The notes under the pieces were generated by a model. It was not told where the DNA came from. It saw nothing but the letters and a program-made list of their open reading frames with translations, and did not search any database. A stretch of DNA of 64,000 nt from the NCBI RefSeq assembly GCF_905220415.1, contig NC_059541.1, positions 3,856,501 through 3,920,500 on the forward strand. The letters are read 5' to 3'. Shown here one piece after another: positions 52,901 to 61,841 of this stretch. Source of the DNA: Colias croceus (lineage: Eukaryota > Arthropoda > Insecta > Lepidoptera > Pieridae). Position 1 is the first letter of the stretch; each line of letters opens with the position of its first letter. The position numbers and the translations under genes were made by a program.

Positions 52901-54876
52901 TCGCGCTCCATTAATTGGAAAGGGTAGAAAAATATTCGTTTCTATTCCACTTTTATATTTAAAACGCAATTCTCGATACTGTGTTCTCGGCCATTGCGAG
53001 CGTGCAATCTAGTGGACACATAAACCTTAGGAATTGTGGCTGTGAAATGTAATTCAAACTTCAAAAAATATTGTATGTTTGAGGGTAGTTGTGAGGAATT
53101 CATTCTTCGCTGTTTGTTGAGGAACTTTTGTAAATAACTGTCCAAACAGGCGAATAATGTATGCATTTTTAAGGTTCATATAAATATTATGTGGGTTTAT
53201 TTCATGTACAAACAAAATTCATGTACCACTTGTCAAGGCGATATAAAATAACATTAAACCAAAATGTTTACATAACTTATGAGTCTACAAGATTGTAAAT
53301 GATTTAATTTAGTTACGCTTCAGAATTAGTTACACAAAGTTAAATAAGACCATTATAGAAGAAAACTTATACGCCACAACTTTGCTTCATTAAAACTCTG
53401 TATAATATTATCCTTAAAGTATCTATATCCAAGGAATAACGTGTAAGGAGTTACAGACATCGTTCACTGAACTTTCCTTATCGGCATCTTATCAGGTTTA
53501 AATACTTACCTGCAGTTTGCATTGTAGAATGTAGAGCCCCTAAGTGCAACAGGGCCCCTGAATTGTTTCAATTAATACAATAGGATTATTGTCTTTCAAT
53601 ACACTTCAATAAAATATTTTGTTTTACTTTTAAAAATGTTATATTTGAATCAGAAGGCTCCTTGCGTTTAATTATGTATGTAATCCAGATTTAATGAAAT
53701 AGGTATAGAATTAAATTCATTAATAACAATTTTCTCCAAATAGTTACGTTTTCTCCAAAAATTTGCCTGATGAAATATAAATCAGCAAAAACATCTAATT
53801 TATTTTATTCCCAGGCTTCCTAGGCTATCCTTGTTCAATTTTTTGCTATTTCCATACACCATCAACACACGCCTAAGAAAATAATTATACGATTGTCATC
53901 TATTTTAAAATTAGGTTACTCTGAACAGCTTTTCATTCACTGTGCTAACCTATAAAATGGCTTTATGGAACATAAACAATTTTCATCTAGCGTGACAAGT
54001 CAATCCCCTCACCTTAAAACTACGGTTAATTTATGAAGTGAGCAAAGAATTTGATTTAAACTCGGAGCCCTAAAATTATAAAGCCTCATTTGCATGCATG
54101 CTGACCCTGCATTGGAATAGCAATTAATAAAGAAAGCCTGGTTCGCTTGTTAGCATGCAAATGCCGCAAACCTCGGAAGATTCTCAGCCAATATTCAACC
54201 CATTAATGTTTTTCAAAGTGTAGACAATAAATAAAAATGGTTTTAATAGAAATTGAATATTTATCGGACTTCTGGTTTGTTTTGATTGGGGTTTTCTTTT
54301 ATATAAGCTTTTAAGTGTTTGTATAAAACCATGATTTGAAGTTTGTTGTTTAACATTAACATTTATTACAATATATAATATATAGAATCAAACCACCATT
54401 TAATAGTTACTAAACATAATATTGATAGCTGTAACACGCGGCTTTACTATCGGTTATAAAGATGTGCATATTGTATAGGTAACTATGCATTTTTATTAGT
54501 AAAAATATTGTTTTAAAAGCCGACGCAATTTAATTTGGCAAACAGTTTGATTAACAATTTCGAAGTGCCCAAATTGATTACTTTATTAGGAGTTAAAGTA
54601 AATTTGTTTTGTCTATGTAACCCTTTTACCACTCAATTCATTTCATTATATTTCCTCTGTTTATTTCTTCCAATAGGAATGGCTTTCAGTTATTCTCGAT
54701 TCAATTTTCTTATTAAAACGAGATGAACAAGGCAATTTACTATTGTTGTTCTATATTAATTTGATTAAATTCATCTAAATTCAAATTAAAAAGCCTCTCT
54801 GTAGTAAGCAATCTTGGCGGTTCTGAACTAAGCTGCTTGTGTTGTACTATATAATATTAAATTAGATTAGGTACCT
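49961..54876. other. Gene-free stretch left of the errantivirus
   Basis: No gene recognised. It contains the short tandem repeat at 50501-50544 and AT-poor patches near 51010-51230 and 52320-52500. The latter contains short self-complementary words (GGAGGAAG...TTCCTCC) but no clear element ends. Confidence 0.45.
50501..50544. repeat. 17-bp tandem repeat, 2.6 units
   Basis: ATACCTACTT(G/A)CCTGAT repeats twice and then partly. Confidence 0.85.
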
Positions 54877-55161
54877 AGTTACGCATCCACCCCAACCCTC
54901 TGTGTTAGGTTGAGCAATAGCCTTCCGCTGGCCTCAGCAAGACCACCGGAGAGTTCTTGCAATTTAACATAAGCATTCCACATAATGGAAAACATTTGTT
55001 TCGCAATAAGGTATCGCTTGTATCATTGCATGTAATTCTGGCATTAACATTTGTGACTCCAAATCGTCCACTTGTTATAGTTAAGTAATTAAATAAGTTT
55101 AAGTTTAATTTTATTTTATTTCTTTTTTAAAAAAGTCAAATCGCTCCCGCAAAGTTTAACT
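54877..55161 (+). repeat. 5' LTR of the errantivirus (left edge tentative)
   Basis: The right edge is fixed by the primer binding site that begins at 55161. The left edge is proposed at AGTTA (54877) because the LTR then ends TAACT, giving a 5-bp inverted terminal repeat and AGT...ACT termini like those of many gypsy-lineage elements. The resulting 285 bp is a plausible size. The 3' LTR is outside the window, so the edge and the target duplication cannot be checked here. No strong TATA box or polyadenylation signal is apparent. Confidence 0.5.
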
Positions 55162-55178
55162 GGCGCAGCCGGTAGGAT
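55161..55178 (+). promoter_or_regulatory. Primer binding site, tRNA-Ser type
   Basis: TGGCGCAGCCGGTAGGAT directly follows the LTR. It pairs with the 3' end of an insect tRNA-Ser (acceptor ...CCTACCGACTGCG plus CCA) at 17 of 18 positions as I recall that tRNA. The mismatch is the C at 55169. tRNA-Ser priming is known for several errantiviruses such as the 17.6/297 group. Confidence 0.8.
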
Positions 55179-55892
55179 AGCCACATAAGGTCTGCATGTC
55201 TAGAGGTCTTCAAAATTAGCCCTAGAACATTGCTATAAAGGCCGTGCTATCCTAAAAGAACCGAAAAATAAATTTGTTAAACGACCACGACGAGGACATG
55301 GGATCGACGATCGGTTGGTGAGTAAAACTTTTTGCCATCCTTTCTGATATATTCCTATATCCTTTTCACGAGAGTGTAATTTTGACTTTTAATTATTTTT
55401 TTTTTAACTGTTATTTTGGGATTGAACGTCTCTCATTATAACGGATCTGGTTTTAATATGAAATTCTATTAAATCAGTAATTAGTTATAACTCAAACAAT
55501 AAGAAATATCGTATTTAATTCTAAGAATTGTCTTGCATAAAACTCTGCACAGACTAATTAGCTATAGAGTGTAACTTAAATAAAAGTTTTACATAGGAAA
55601 AGTAAATGAATTTTTGCATAAAGAAATATTAATATTAATTGATTTAAATGATCTCAAACTTGATCGTAATTCAATTAATAATTTTTATATTTTACATGTG
55701 ATTTTATACTACTTCAAGTTTTAATTTTTATAGTAATTGGTAACATATAATTTTTTTTATTGTGCTATATTTTAAGAATTTTTATTATATTGTGTTTTTA
55801 ATTGATTTCTGTGTGTGTGTGATTTTAATAGTTCGAAATTATTGTAATTGATTAAAGACTTCAGAACTTTAATTACTCTGTACTTATTTAAC
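55162..55892 (+). other. Errantivirus leader with candidate env leader exon
   Basis: This is the 5' untranslated leader between primer binding site and gag. An ATG at 55298 opens a 20-nt coding stub that ends at a strong donor, TTG|GTGAGTA, cut after 55317. An acceptor, CCCTCCGCAG, ends at 60790 just before env. Joining these two sites keeps the env frame open and puts a short hydrophobic, Trp/Leu/Val-rich N-terminus on Env, as expected of a signal peptide. Spliced env mRNAs are known for gypsy and ZAM. The rest of the leader is AT-rich with nothing else recognisable. Confidence 0.55.
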
Positions 55893-57113
55893 ATGGAACG
55901 CGAAATCCAAAGCGTAAACGTAATAACAATTCCGAGTGATATGCTAAAGCTTATTCCTCTTTTTGGTGGAGACAAAAGAATTTTGAATTTATTCTTTCGA
56001 AAATGTGAATATATAATTAATAAATTTAGAGGGCATGAAGAACAGAATATTTACGTTTTACATGCCATAACTAGTAGATTAATAGGCGATGCCGCCGCGT
56101 TATTATCCGAGCGCGAAGATATTAATACTTGGCCCGCTTTAAAGGAATTACTAGAACAGCATTTTGGTGATCCGCGTAGTGAGGATTGCATAAAAATCTC
56201 TCTCGAGTCCTGTAAAATTAAATCCGGCGAAAGTTACCTTGAATTTTGTAATAGGATACAGAATATTCGATCATTATTAATATCGAAGGTAAATTTATCG
56301 GTAGATACGGAAATGAAACGCGCGAAAATTGCGATTTATAATCATACAGCCCTGAACGTTTTCTTGTATAATTTACCCGAGAGCATGGTGCGTATTGTAA
56401 GACTGAAATCACCTAGTACATTAGAACAGGCTTTAGAAATCGTTTTAGAAGAAGTTAATTTTCACGAGCAATACCAATCACGCAATCGTATCCACAATAA
56501 TACAACGCTGCCGAAGCAAACGCCTAACGTTACGGTGCCCCAATTTTTACAAAATAATCCTCAACAAAGATTTAATTTCGGGATACCAAATGTACCTCAA
56601 AATGCACAGCAGCCAAAATTTGGTTTTAAATTTACACCCCAACAACCGTTTAATAAAAATCCACAATTTGGTTATAAGCCACCGTTTAATAAAAACCCGC
56701 AGTTCGGGTATAGGCCTTCATTCAATCAAAATCCACAGTTTGGTTATAGGCCTACATTTAATCAAAACCCACAATTTGGTTATAGGCCTCCTCAAACTTT
56801 TGGTATGAAGCCGCAGCATTTCGGTCAAAGACCTCCACAAAATAACCGCTTTGAGTCTACTGACGTTTCCATGAGGACGGCACCCCCTCGACCACAAATA
56901 ACTCAGCAAGGTTTTAGACTGAATGAAACCGACATACATAATGACAATTTACTATATGACAATAATTATTACTATGACTATAACCCTTACGACTATACGA
57001 ATTACGAATACGATGAGAATGATACACCCACTGACGATACTGAAGACATTAATGTGCTTCCGTCTGATGAAGAAAATTTTCAAACGGAAGCCTCTACAAA
57101 GGAGAAATCATAG
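55893..57113 (+). CDS. gag: Errantivirus Gag polyprotein (406 aa)
   Basis: This is the structural protein that forms the intracellular particle and packages the RNA. The ATG at 55893 is chosen because it is the first in frame; the open frame extends 15 codons further up without an ATG. Roughly residues 15-220 are a helical gag core with the LPESMVRIVRLKSP and LEQALEIVLEEVNFHEQY stretch typical of insect gypsy Gags. A Gln/Pro/Asn-rich region follows with four 12-residue units of the form xF-N(K/Q)NPQFGY(K/R)P. An acidic Tyr/Asp-rich tail comes last. There is no CCHC zinc knuckle, as in other errantivirus Gags, so RNA binding would fall to the repeat and basic parts. The last 43 nt overlap the open pol frame. 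Confidence 0.92.
   Translation: MEREIQSVNVITIPSDMLKLIPLFGGDKRILNLFFRKCEYIINKFRGHEEQNIYVLHAITSRLIGDAAALLSEREDINTWPALKELLEQHFGDPRSEDCIKISLESCKIKSGESYLEFCNRIQNIRSLLISKVNLSVDTEMKRAKIAIYNHTALNVFLYNLPESMVRIVRLKSPSTLEQALEIVLEEVNFHEQYQSRNRIHNNTTLPKQTPNVTVPQFLQNNPQQRFNFGIPNVPQNAQQPKFGFKFTPQQPFNKNPQFGYKPPFNKNPQFGYRPSFNQNPQFGYRPTFNQNPQFGYRPPQTFGMKPQHFGQRPPQNNRFESTDVSMRTAPPRPQITQQGFRLNETDIHNDNLLYDNNYYYDYNPYDYTNYEYDENDTPTDDTEDINVLPSDEENFQTEASTKEKS
56646..56789 (+). repeat. Four 36-bp in-frame repeats in gag
   Basis: Units at 56646-56681, 56682-56717, 56718-56753 and 56754-56789 encode PF-NKNPQFGYKP-like 12-mers. The units differ mainly at third positions and at K/Q and K/R choices, which suggests the protein sequence has been kept. 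Degenerate versions (FGMKPQHFGQRP) follow. Confidence 0.9.
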
Positions 57114-60100
57114 AATTAAATTGCGATCCAAATCTGAAATTGCCACACATTTATATTCCTGAAATTAATTCCAAATTTATGATTGATACTGGGAGCACGC
57201 GATCATTTATCAGCCCCCGAATTGCCTATCAATATTTTCCGAATTTTATAAAATATGAACCCTTTAAAGTTATAAGCACCCATGCATCCAGTCAACATGA
57301 CGAAGTTATAGAAATTCCGCTTTTTCCAACGTTAAATACCCCTGACGACCACAAATTTCATTTGTATGACGTAGACGAACGCTATGACGGACTTATTGGT
57401 AATGACCTACTAAAAAAAATAGACGCAATAATTGACCTGAAACATTTGCTACTGAGAACCAGGAACACAGACATCCCCATCATTAATAATAACTTAGATT
57501 ATATTATCCACTTGCCACCCCGATGTGAGCAGAAGGTAAAAATTCCTACCGACCTTCACTCAGGTGTTGCAGTAATCGACTTTAAAGAATTTAAACCCGG
57601 AGTAAGAATGCCCTCAGCATTAGTTAACTGTAATAATGGCTATGCAACAACAATAATCCAGAATAGCGTAGAATCACCCATGACTCTGAAAATTAACGAA
57701 CCTCTTCAAACATCAGACCCTTCCGATTGTAACTTTGTACATAACGACAAACACAACGACAAGGAAGATGACGAATTACTCAAAAATAATTTATCAAAGC
57801 TGAGACTTGACCACACTAGCGAAATAGAGCGTAATAAGATATTCGCCCTATGTCACGAATATAGGGACATATTTTATTGCGAACAAATCCCATTAAGTTT
57901 TACCAACGAAGTTAAACATAAAATTAATACCAAAAACGAAGACCCGATTTTTGTTAGACCGTATAGACAGGCTCCTGCGCAAGCAGATGAAATTAATAGA
58001 CAAGTCGAAAAATTACTTCAAGACAATGTAATACGAGAATCACATTCCCCGTGGAATGCTCCAGTTCATTTAGTTCCGAAGAAGCGCGATGCTTCCGGAT
58101 TAGTAAAATGGCGTATGGTAGTTGATTATCGGAGACTTAATGACGTGACTGTTGACGACCGTTATCCACTTCCTAATATTACTGACTTACTGGACAAACT
58201 TGGTAAGAGCCTCTACTTCACTACACTTGATTTAGCAAGTGGTTATCATCAGATTGAGGTAGACGAGCGAGACATTAAGAAAACGGCCTTCAGCACTCAG
58301 TATGGACACTATGAATTCCTTAGAATGCCATTTGGCCTAAAAACAGCTCCTGCTACATTCCAAAGAGCAATGGACAATATATTAAGAGGGCTACAGGGAA
58401 TACATTGCATGGTCTACTTGGATGACGTAATTGTATTCTCCTCTAGCTTAGATGAACATATATTAAAGTTAAGAACCATTTTTGACCGACTCAGACAGAC
58501 AAACTTAAAGGTACAACTAGACAAATCTGAATTTTTACGAAAAGAAGTAATTTACCTCGGACATACTATTACTAAAGACGGACTGAAACCTAATGACGAT
58601 AAAATTACTGCGGTACTTAATTACCCGATTCCCAAAACAACTACTGAGATTAAATCTTTTCTTGGTCTTATCGGATACTATAGACGGTTTATTAAAGATT
58701 TCGCACAGGTAACGAAGCCCTTAACATCTTGCCTGAAAAAACGAAATAAAATCATTTTAGATAAAAATTACATAGACGCATTCAATAGATGTAAGGAACT
58801 CTTAACGAATGCACCACTTTTGCAATACCCAGACTTTGAAAAACCTTTTATCTTAACGACTGATGCGTCTAATGTAGCGTTAGGGGCAGTATTATCACAG
58901 GGCCCCATTGGAGGCGATAAACCCGTTGCATATGCAAGCCGCACCTTAAGTGACACCGAATCACGCTATAGCACCATAGAACGCGAGTGTCTAGCCATTG
59001 TTTGGGCTATTAAACATTTTAGGCCTTATCTTTATGGTAAGAAATTTATGATATACACAGATCACAAACCTTTATCATGGCTTAACTCTCAAAAGGATAC
59101 AAGTAGTAAACTGACTCGTTGGCGACTTCGACTCCAAGACTATGATTATGAAATAGTTTATAAGAAAGGGAAGCAAAATCTAAACGCGGATGCTTTGTCT
59201 AGAATTAGGGTTAACGCTATGCATTCCGATAACGAAAACGAATCTATGGTTGTTAATATAGGCGATAGAGACAATAGGCCAAGAACGCGTAACGACTCTA
59301 GTACAATTACTATATCAGAACGCGATTCTAGTGAAACGATATCTATTCCCGACTCTGAAACTCTATCGGCGATGAGTTCTCCTAGAACATGTGACTACCC
59401 AGTCAGGTCACCATCTGTAACGTCGAAATCGGATACAGTTCATTCAGCTAATATTGTAGAATCGTCCGGTATACCTATATTACATGAAGCAATAGACACA
59501 AAACCAAATCAAATTTTAGTATATACGTGGTTTAAGAACGAAATGCAAGTTCACGACCTTTCACGTGAAAAGCAAAAGGTTTTAGAAGTTTTCTTGCCTA
59601 CTAATAATCCGGATCTAGTAAAACAATTTTTAAAAGAGTATATTAAACCGAAAGTTAAGTATTTCATTTATTTCGAAGATGATGAACATCGCAAACAGTT
59701 TACTAGCATTGTCATAGAATTATTTAGAAAGGATACAGTATTGTTATTTGAATGTACAGAGCGTGTAGTTTTTATAGAAGATGAGAAGGAACAAAAGGCT
59801 ATTATTATAAAACACCATCAAGGCAAAACGTGTCACCGCGGTATTAAGGAGACTCTAGCAAGTATACGTAGAAATTATTTTTGGCACAATATGCAGGAAA
59901 CTATTTCAGCCCTTATTAATGCTTGTGAAACTTGTTCTAAAATGAAGTATGATCGTAATCCCTTTAAACCTATTTTACAATTAACTCAAACACAAGACGC
60001 GCCGTTCCAAGAAATATTTATTGATATTTTTCAGATAGAAGGAAATTATTACTTAACTATTATCGACGCATTTAGTAAGTTAGGTCAAGCCATTCCAATA

Positions 60101-60853
60101 GACAATAGATCAACGGCAGAAGTAGTGCGTGCACTCATGAAGTATTTTTCGTTTTACGGCACTCCTAGAAAGATTAGTTCAGATCCCGGTAGTGAATTTA
60201 ATAATGAGCTAATGAAAGAATTTTTGAATTTACATAAAATTGAGCTTCATATCGGCTCACCTAATAATCCTAATTCAATGGGATTAATTGAGCGTTTACA
60301 TTCGACCATTAGTGAAATTTATAGATGTGCGAAATACGAAGAGAAATGCACGGATGCAGCATCAGTAATGATGTATTCAATTATTGCCTATAATAGTTCA
60401 ATTCATTCAGTTACGGGCTTAACCCCTTTTGAAGTCGTATTTGGTCACACGGATTCAGGTAGCTTATTTAACGCTGATTTCGAGCAGCATTATATACAGC
60501 AATTGGTTAAGGACCATGCAAAACGTTTAAAGGTTCTATATAAACATTTAGCAGAGAAAATGATCGAAACTAAGCAAAAGGTAAAGGATAGGAGAGGTGG
60601 TGAAGATCCAATCAGTCTCCCATCAGGAAAAATTATATTTGCAAAAGACGTTAATAAGCGAAAAAGCAAGGATAAGCCGCGATTCCATAAAGCTAAGGTT
60701 ATAGGACAAGGTTCAAGGAACGTTGTACCGATAGAGATTGGTAAAAGGAAGACTAAGGTCCCTATTATAAATGTAAAACGCCCTCCGCAGGTGGTGTTGG
60801 CTGATAGTGATGAGGTCCGCGCTGGCCCTTCAACTACAACCTCTTCAACATAA
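57071..60853 (+). CDS. pol: Errantivirus Pol polyprotein: protease, RT, RNase H, integrase
   Basis: It copies the RNA genome and inserts the DNA. The first in-frame start-like codon is TTG at 57140, but translation is expected by -1 frameshift from gag, so the open frame is given from 57071. Counting residues from 57140: aspartic protease with DTGST at 16-20; RT with RMPFGLKTAPATF and the catalytic YLDD at 426-429; RNase H with TDAS (D575) and YTDHKPL; a Ser/Thr/Asp-rich linker (about 694-775) and an extra tether-like segment; integrase zinc finger HH...H (892-899) and CETC (929-932); and catalytic D962, D1015 and E1051, exactly 35 residues between the last two. All catalytic residues are present and there are no stops. 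The last ~45 nt overlap env. Confidence 0.96.
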   Translation, partial: RKFSNGSLYKGEIIELNCDPNLKLPHIYIPEINSKFMIDTGSTRSFISPRIAYQYFPNFIKYEPFKVISTHASSQHDEVIEIPLFPTLNTPDDHKFHLYDVDERYDGLIGNDLLKKIDAIIDLKHLLLRTRNTDIPIINNNLDYIIHLPPRCEQKVKIPTDLHSGVAVIDFKEFKPGVRMPSALVNCNNGYATTIIQNSVESPMTLKINEPLQTSDPSDCNFVHNDKHNDKEDDELLKNNLSKLRLDHTSEIERNKIFALCHEYRDIFYCEQIPLSFTNEVKHKINTKNEDPIFVRPYRQAPAQADEINRQVEKLLQDNVIRESHSPWNAPVHLVPKKRDASGLVKWRMVVDYRRLNDVTVDDRYPLPNITDLLDKLGKSLYFTTLDLASGYHQIEVDERDIKKTAFSTQYGHYEFLRMPFGLKTAPATFQRAMDNILRGLQGIHCMVYLDDVIVFSSSLDEHILKLRTIFDRLRQTNLKVQLDKSEFLRKEVIYLGHTITKDGLKPNDDKITAVLNYPIPKTTTEIKSFLGLIGYYRRFIKDFAQVTKPLTSCLKKRNKIILDKNYIDAFNRCKELLTNAPLLQYPDFEKPFILTTDASNVALGAVLSQGPIGGDKPVAYASRTLSDTESRYSTIERECLAIVWAIKHFRPYLYGKKFMIYTDHKPLSWLNSQKDTSSKLTRWRLRLQDYDYEIVYKKGKQNLNADALSRIRVNAMHSDNENESMVVNIGDRDNRPRTRNDSSTITISERDSSETISIPDSETLSAMSSPRTCDYPVRSPSVTSKSDTVHSANIVESSGIPILHEAIDTKPNQILVYTWFKNEMQVHDLSREKQKVLEVFLPTNNPDLVKQFLKEYIKPKVKYFIYFEDDEHRKQFTSIVIELFRKDTVLLFECTERVVFIEDEKEQKAIIIKHHQGKTCHRGIKETLASIRRNYFWHNMQETISALINACETCSKMKYDRNPFKPILQLTQTQDAPFQEIFIDIFQIEGNYYLTIIDAFSKLGQAIPIDNRSTAEVVRALMKYFSFYGTPRKISSDPGSEFNNELMKEFLNLHKIELHIGSPNNPNSMGLIERLHSTISEIYRCAKYEEKCTDAASVMMYSIIAYNSSIHSVTGLTPFEVVFGHTDSGSLFNADFEQHYIQQLVKDHAKRLKVLYKHLAEKMIETKQKVKDRRGGEDPISLPSGKIIFAKDVNKRKSKDKPRFHKAKVIGQGSRNVVPIEIGKRKTKVPIINVKRPPQVVLADSDEVRAGPSTTTSST
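57074..57080 (+). promoter_or_regulatory. -1 frameshift site A AAT TTT between gag and pol
   Basis: AAATTTT in gag phase (A AAT TTT) fits the X XXY YYZ slippery rule. The pol frame opens just upstream, after TGA at 57068-57070, so a -1 slip here enters pol directly. It is the only good heptamer I see in the 43-nt overlap (57071-57113). A stimulatory stem downstream is not obvious by eye. Confidence 0.75.
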
Positions 60854-61841
60854 CCCGGGAATTTATCCTGTGAAAGAAGGGCAAGCATATCTTCAAACAG
60901 ACTATTGGACTATAATTAAGGTTTTAAATTTAGATAAGATTAATGATGACTTAAATCTTATTATTAGCAAATACAGTGAATTCGATAGTTTAATTAATAA
61001 GAATATTTCATACTTACACGATTTTCAAGTGGCAAAATATCACGCTGAATATATTCGTGATATAACGATTCAGAAATACGAACAGTTAGTCCCACAGAAA
61101 CGTGTCAAGAGAGGAATCCTCAATCCTCTAGGTTCCTTAATTAAAATTATAACCGGAAATTTAGACTATAGTGACGCAATGAGATACGATAAACTTACAG
61201 CTAAACTTGAAAACGATCAAACTATCGTTAGAAATAAAATTACTTTAATATCTAAAATGCTCGATAGTTTTATTAATACTACTGAAGTCTTAAATCAAAA
61301 TTCTAAAATATTAGATAAGCGTTTAAAAATTGTAGAATCTATGATTAAGGAATTAGCATCTAAGGATAATCATTGGGTTTATACTACTTATGTTGTAAGC
61401 CTTTTAAATTTATTTGTAAGTAACTTTCGTACTATTTTTATAAAATTAGGAGAAATAGAGACTGCTCTAGCATTTAGTAAAGTATCCATACTACATCAAA
61501 GTATTATTAATTCTACTGAGTTGTTGCAACATTTAATTCTCATATCTCAAACTGAAAATTTAGTGTTTAAAGCGAGTGAGGCAAACTTAGTAAAACTAGA
61601 AGAAACTATTAATGTTAAATCGTATATTAAACAAAACCAGATTACGTTCATAATGGAGGTTCCAATTACAGATAATTATACTTATAACTATTACAAATTA
61701 TACTCTATACCTATGTACCGTGCATCCGATAGTAAAACCCTTTCCATTTTTCCTAAATATCCTTACCTGTTGGCAAAGGGGATGAAATACTTACCGATCG
61801 TAAAACCGTGCCGATCGCTCGCTGCTGGAGAACAATTTCTA
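60791..61841 (+). pseudogene. env: Errantivirus Env (F-like), interrupted by a LINE
   Basis: This is an envelope glycoprotein of the insect errantivirus type, related to baculovirus F proteins; in an intact element it would mediate membrane fusion. The frame is open from the splice acceptor at 60790, with a first internal ATG at 60810. A furin-type site RVKR lies at 61101-61112, followed directly by a Gly/Ile/Leu-rich fusion-peptide segment and a GNLDYSDA motif, the usual F-protein signature. Heptad-like helices follow. The frame meets the LINE poly(T) at 61842 and runs into a TAA at 61857-61859, so the C-terminal part, including any transmembrane anchor, is lost from this reading. This copy cannot make a normal Env. 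Confidence 0.88.

Larger units (their letters stand above)
54877..61841 (+). mobile_element. Errantivirus (gypsy-lineage endogenous retrovirus), cut by a LINE
   Basis: A gag-pol-env element of the insect errantivirus group in the Metaviridae. The order seen is 5' LTR, tRNA-Ser primer binding site, leader with a splice donor, gag, pol in the -1 frame, then env overlapping the pol end by about 45 nt. Env is interrupted at about 61841 by a LINE in the opposite orientation, so the last part of env, the polypurine tract and the 3' LTR are not in this window. Gag and pol have no stop codons or frame breaks, which suggests a recent insertion. Confidence 0.92.

Noticed and set aside
56923..57162. Overlapping plus-strand frame at the gag/pol junction
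   Set aside because: Out-of-frame shadow of the Tyr/Asp-rich end of gag; it carries no protease motif.
60490..60888. 132-codon minus-strand frame over the pol/env junction
   Set aside because: Antisense shadow of pol.
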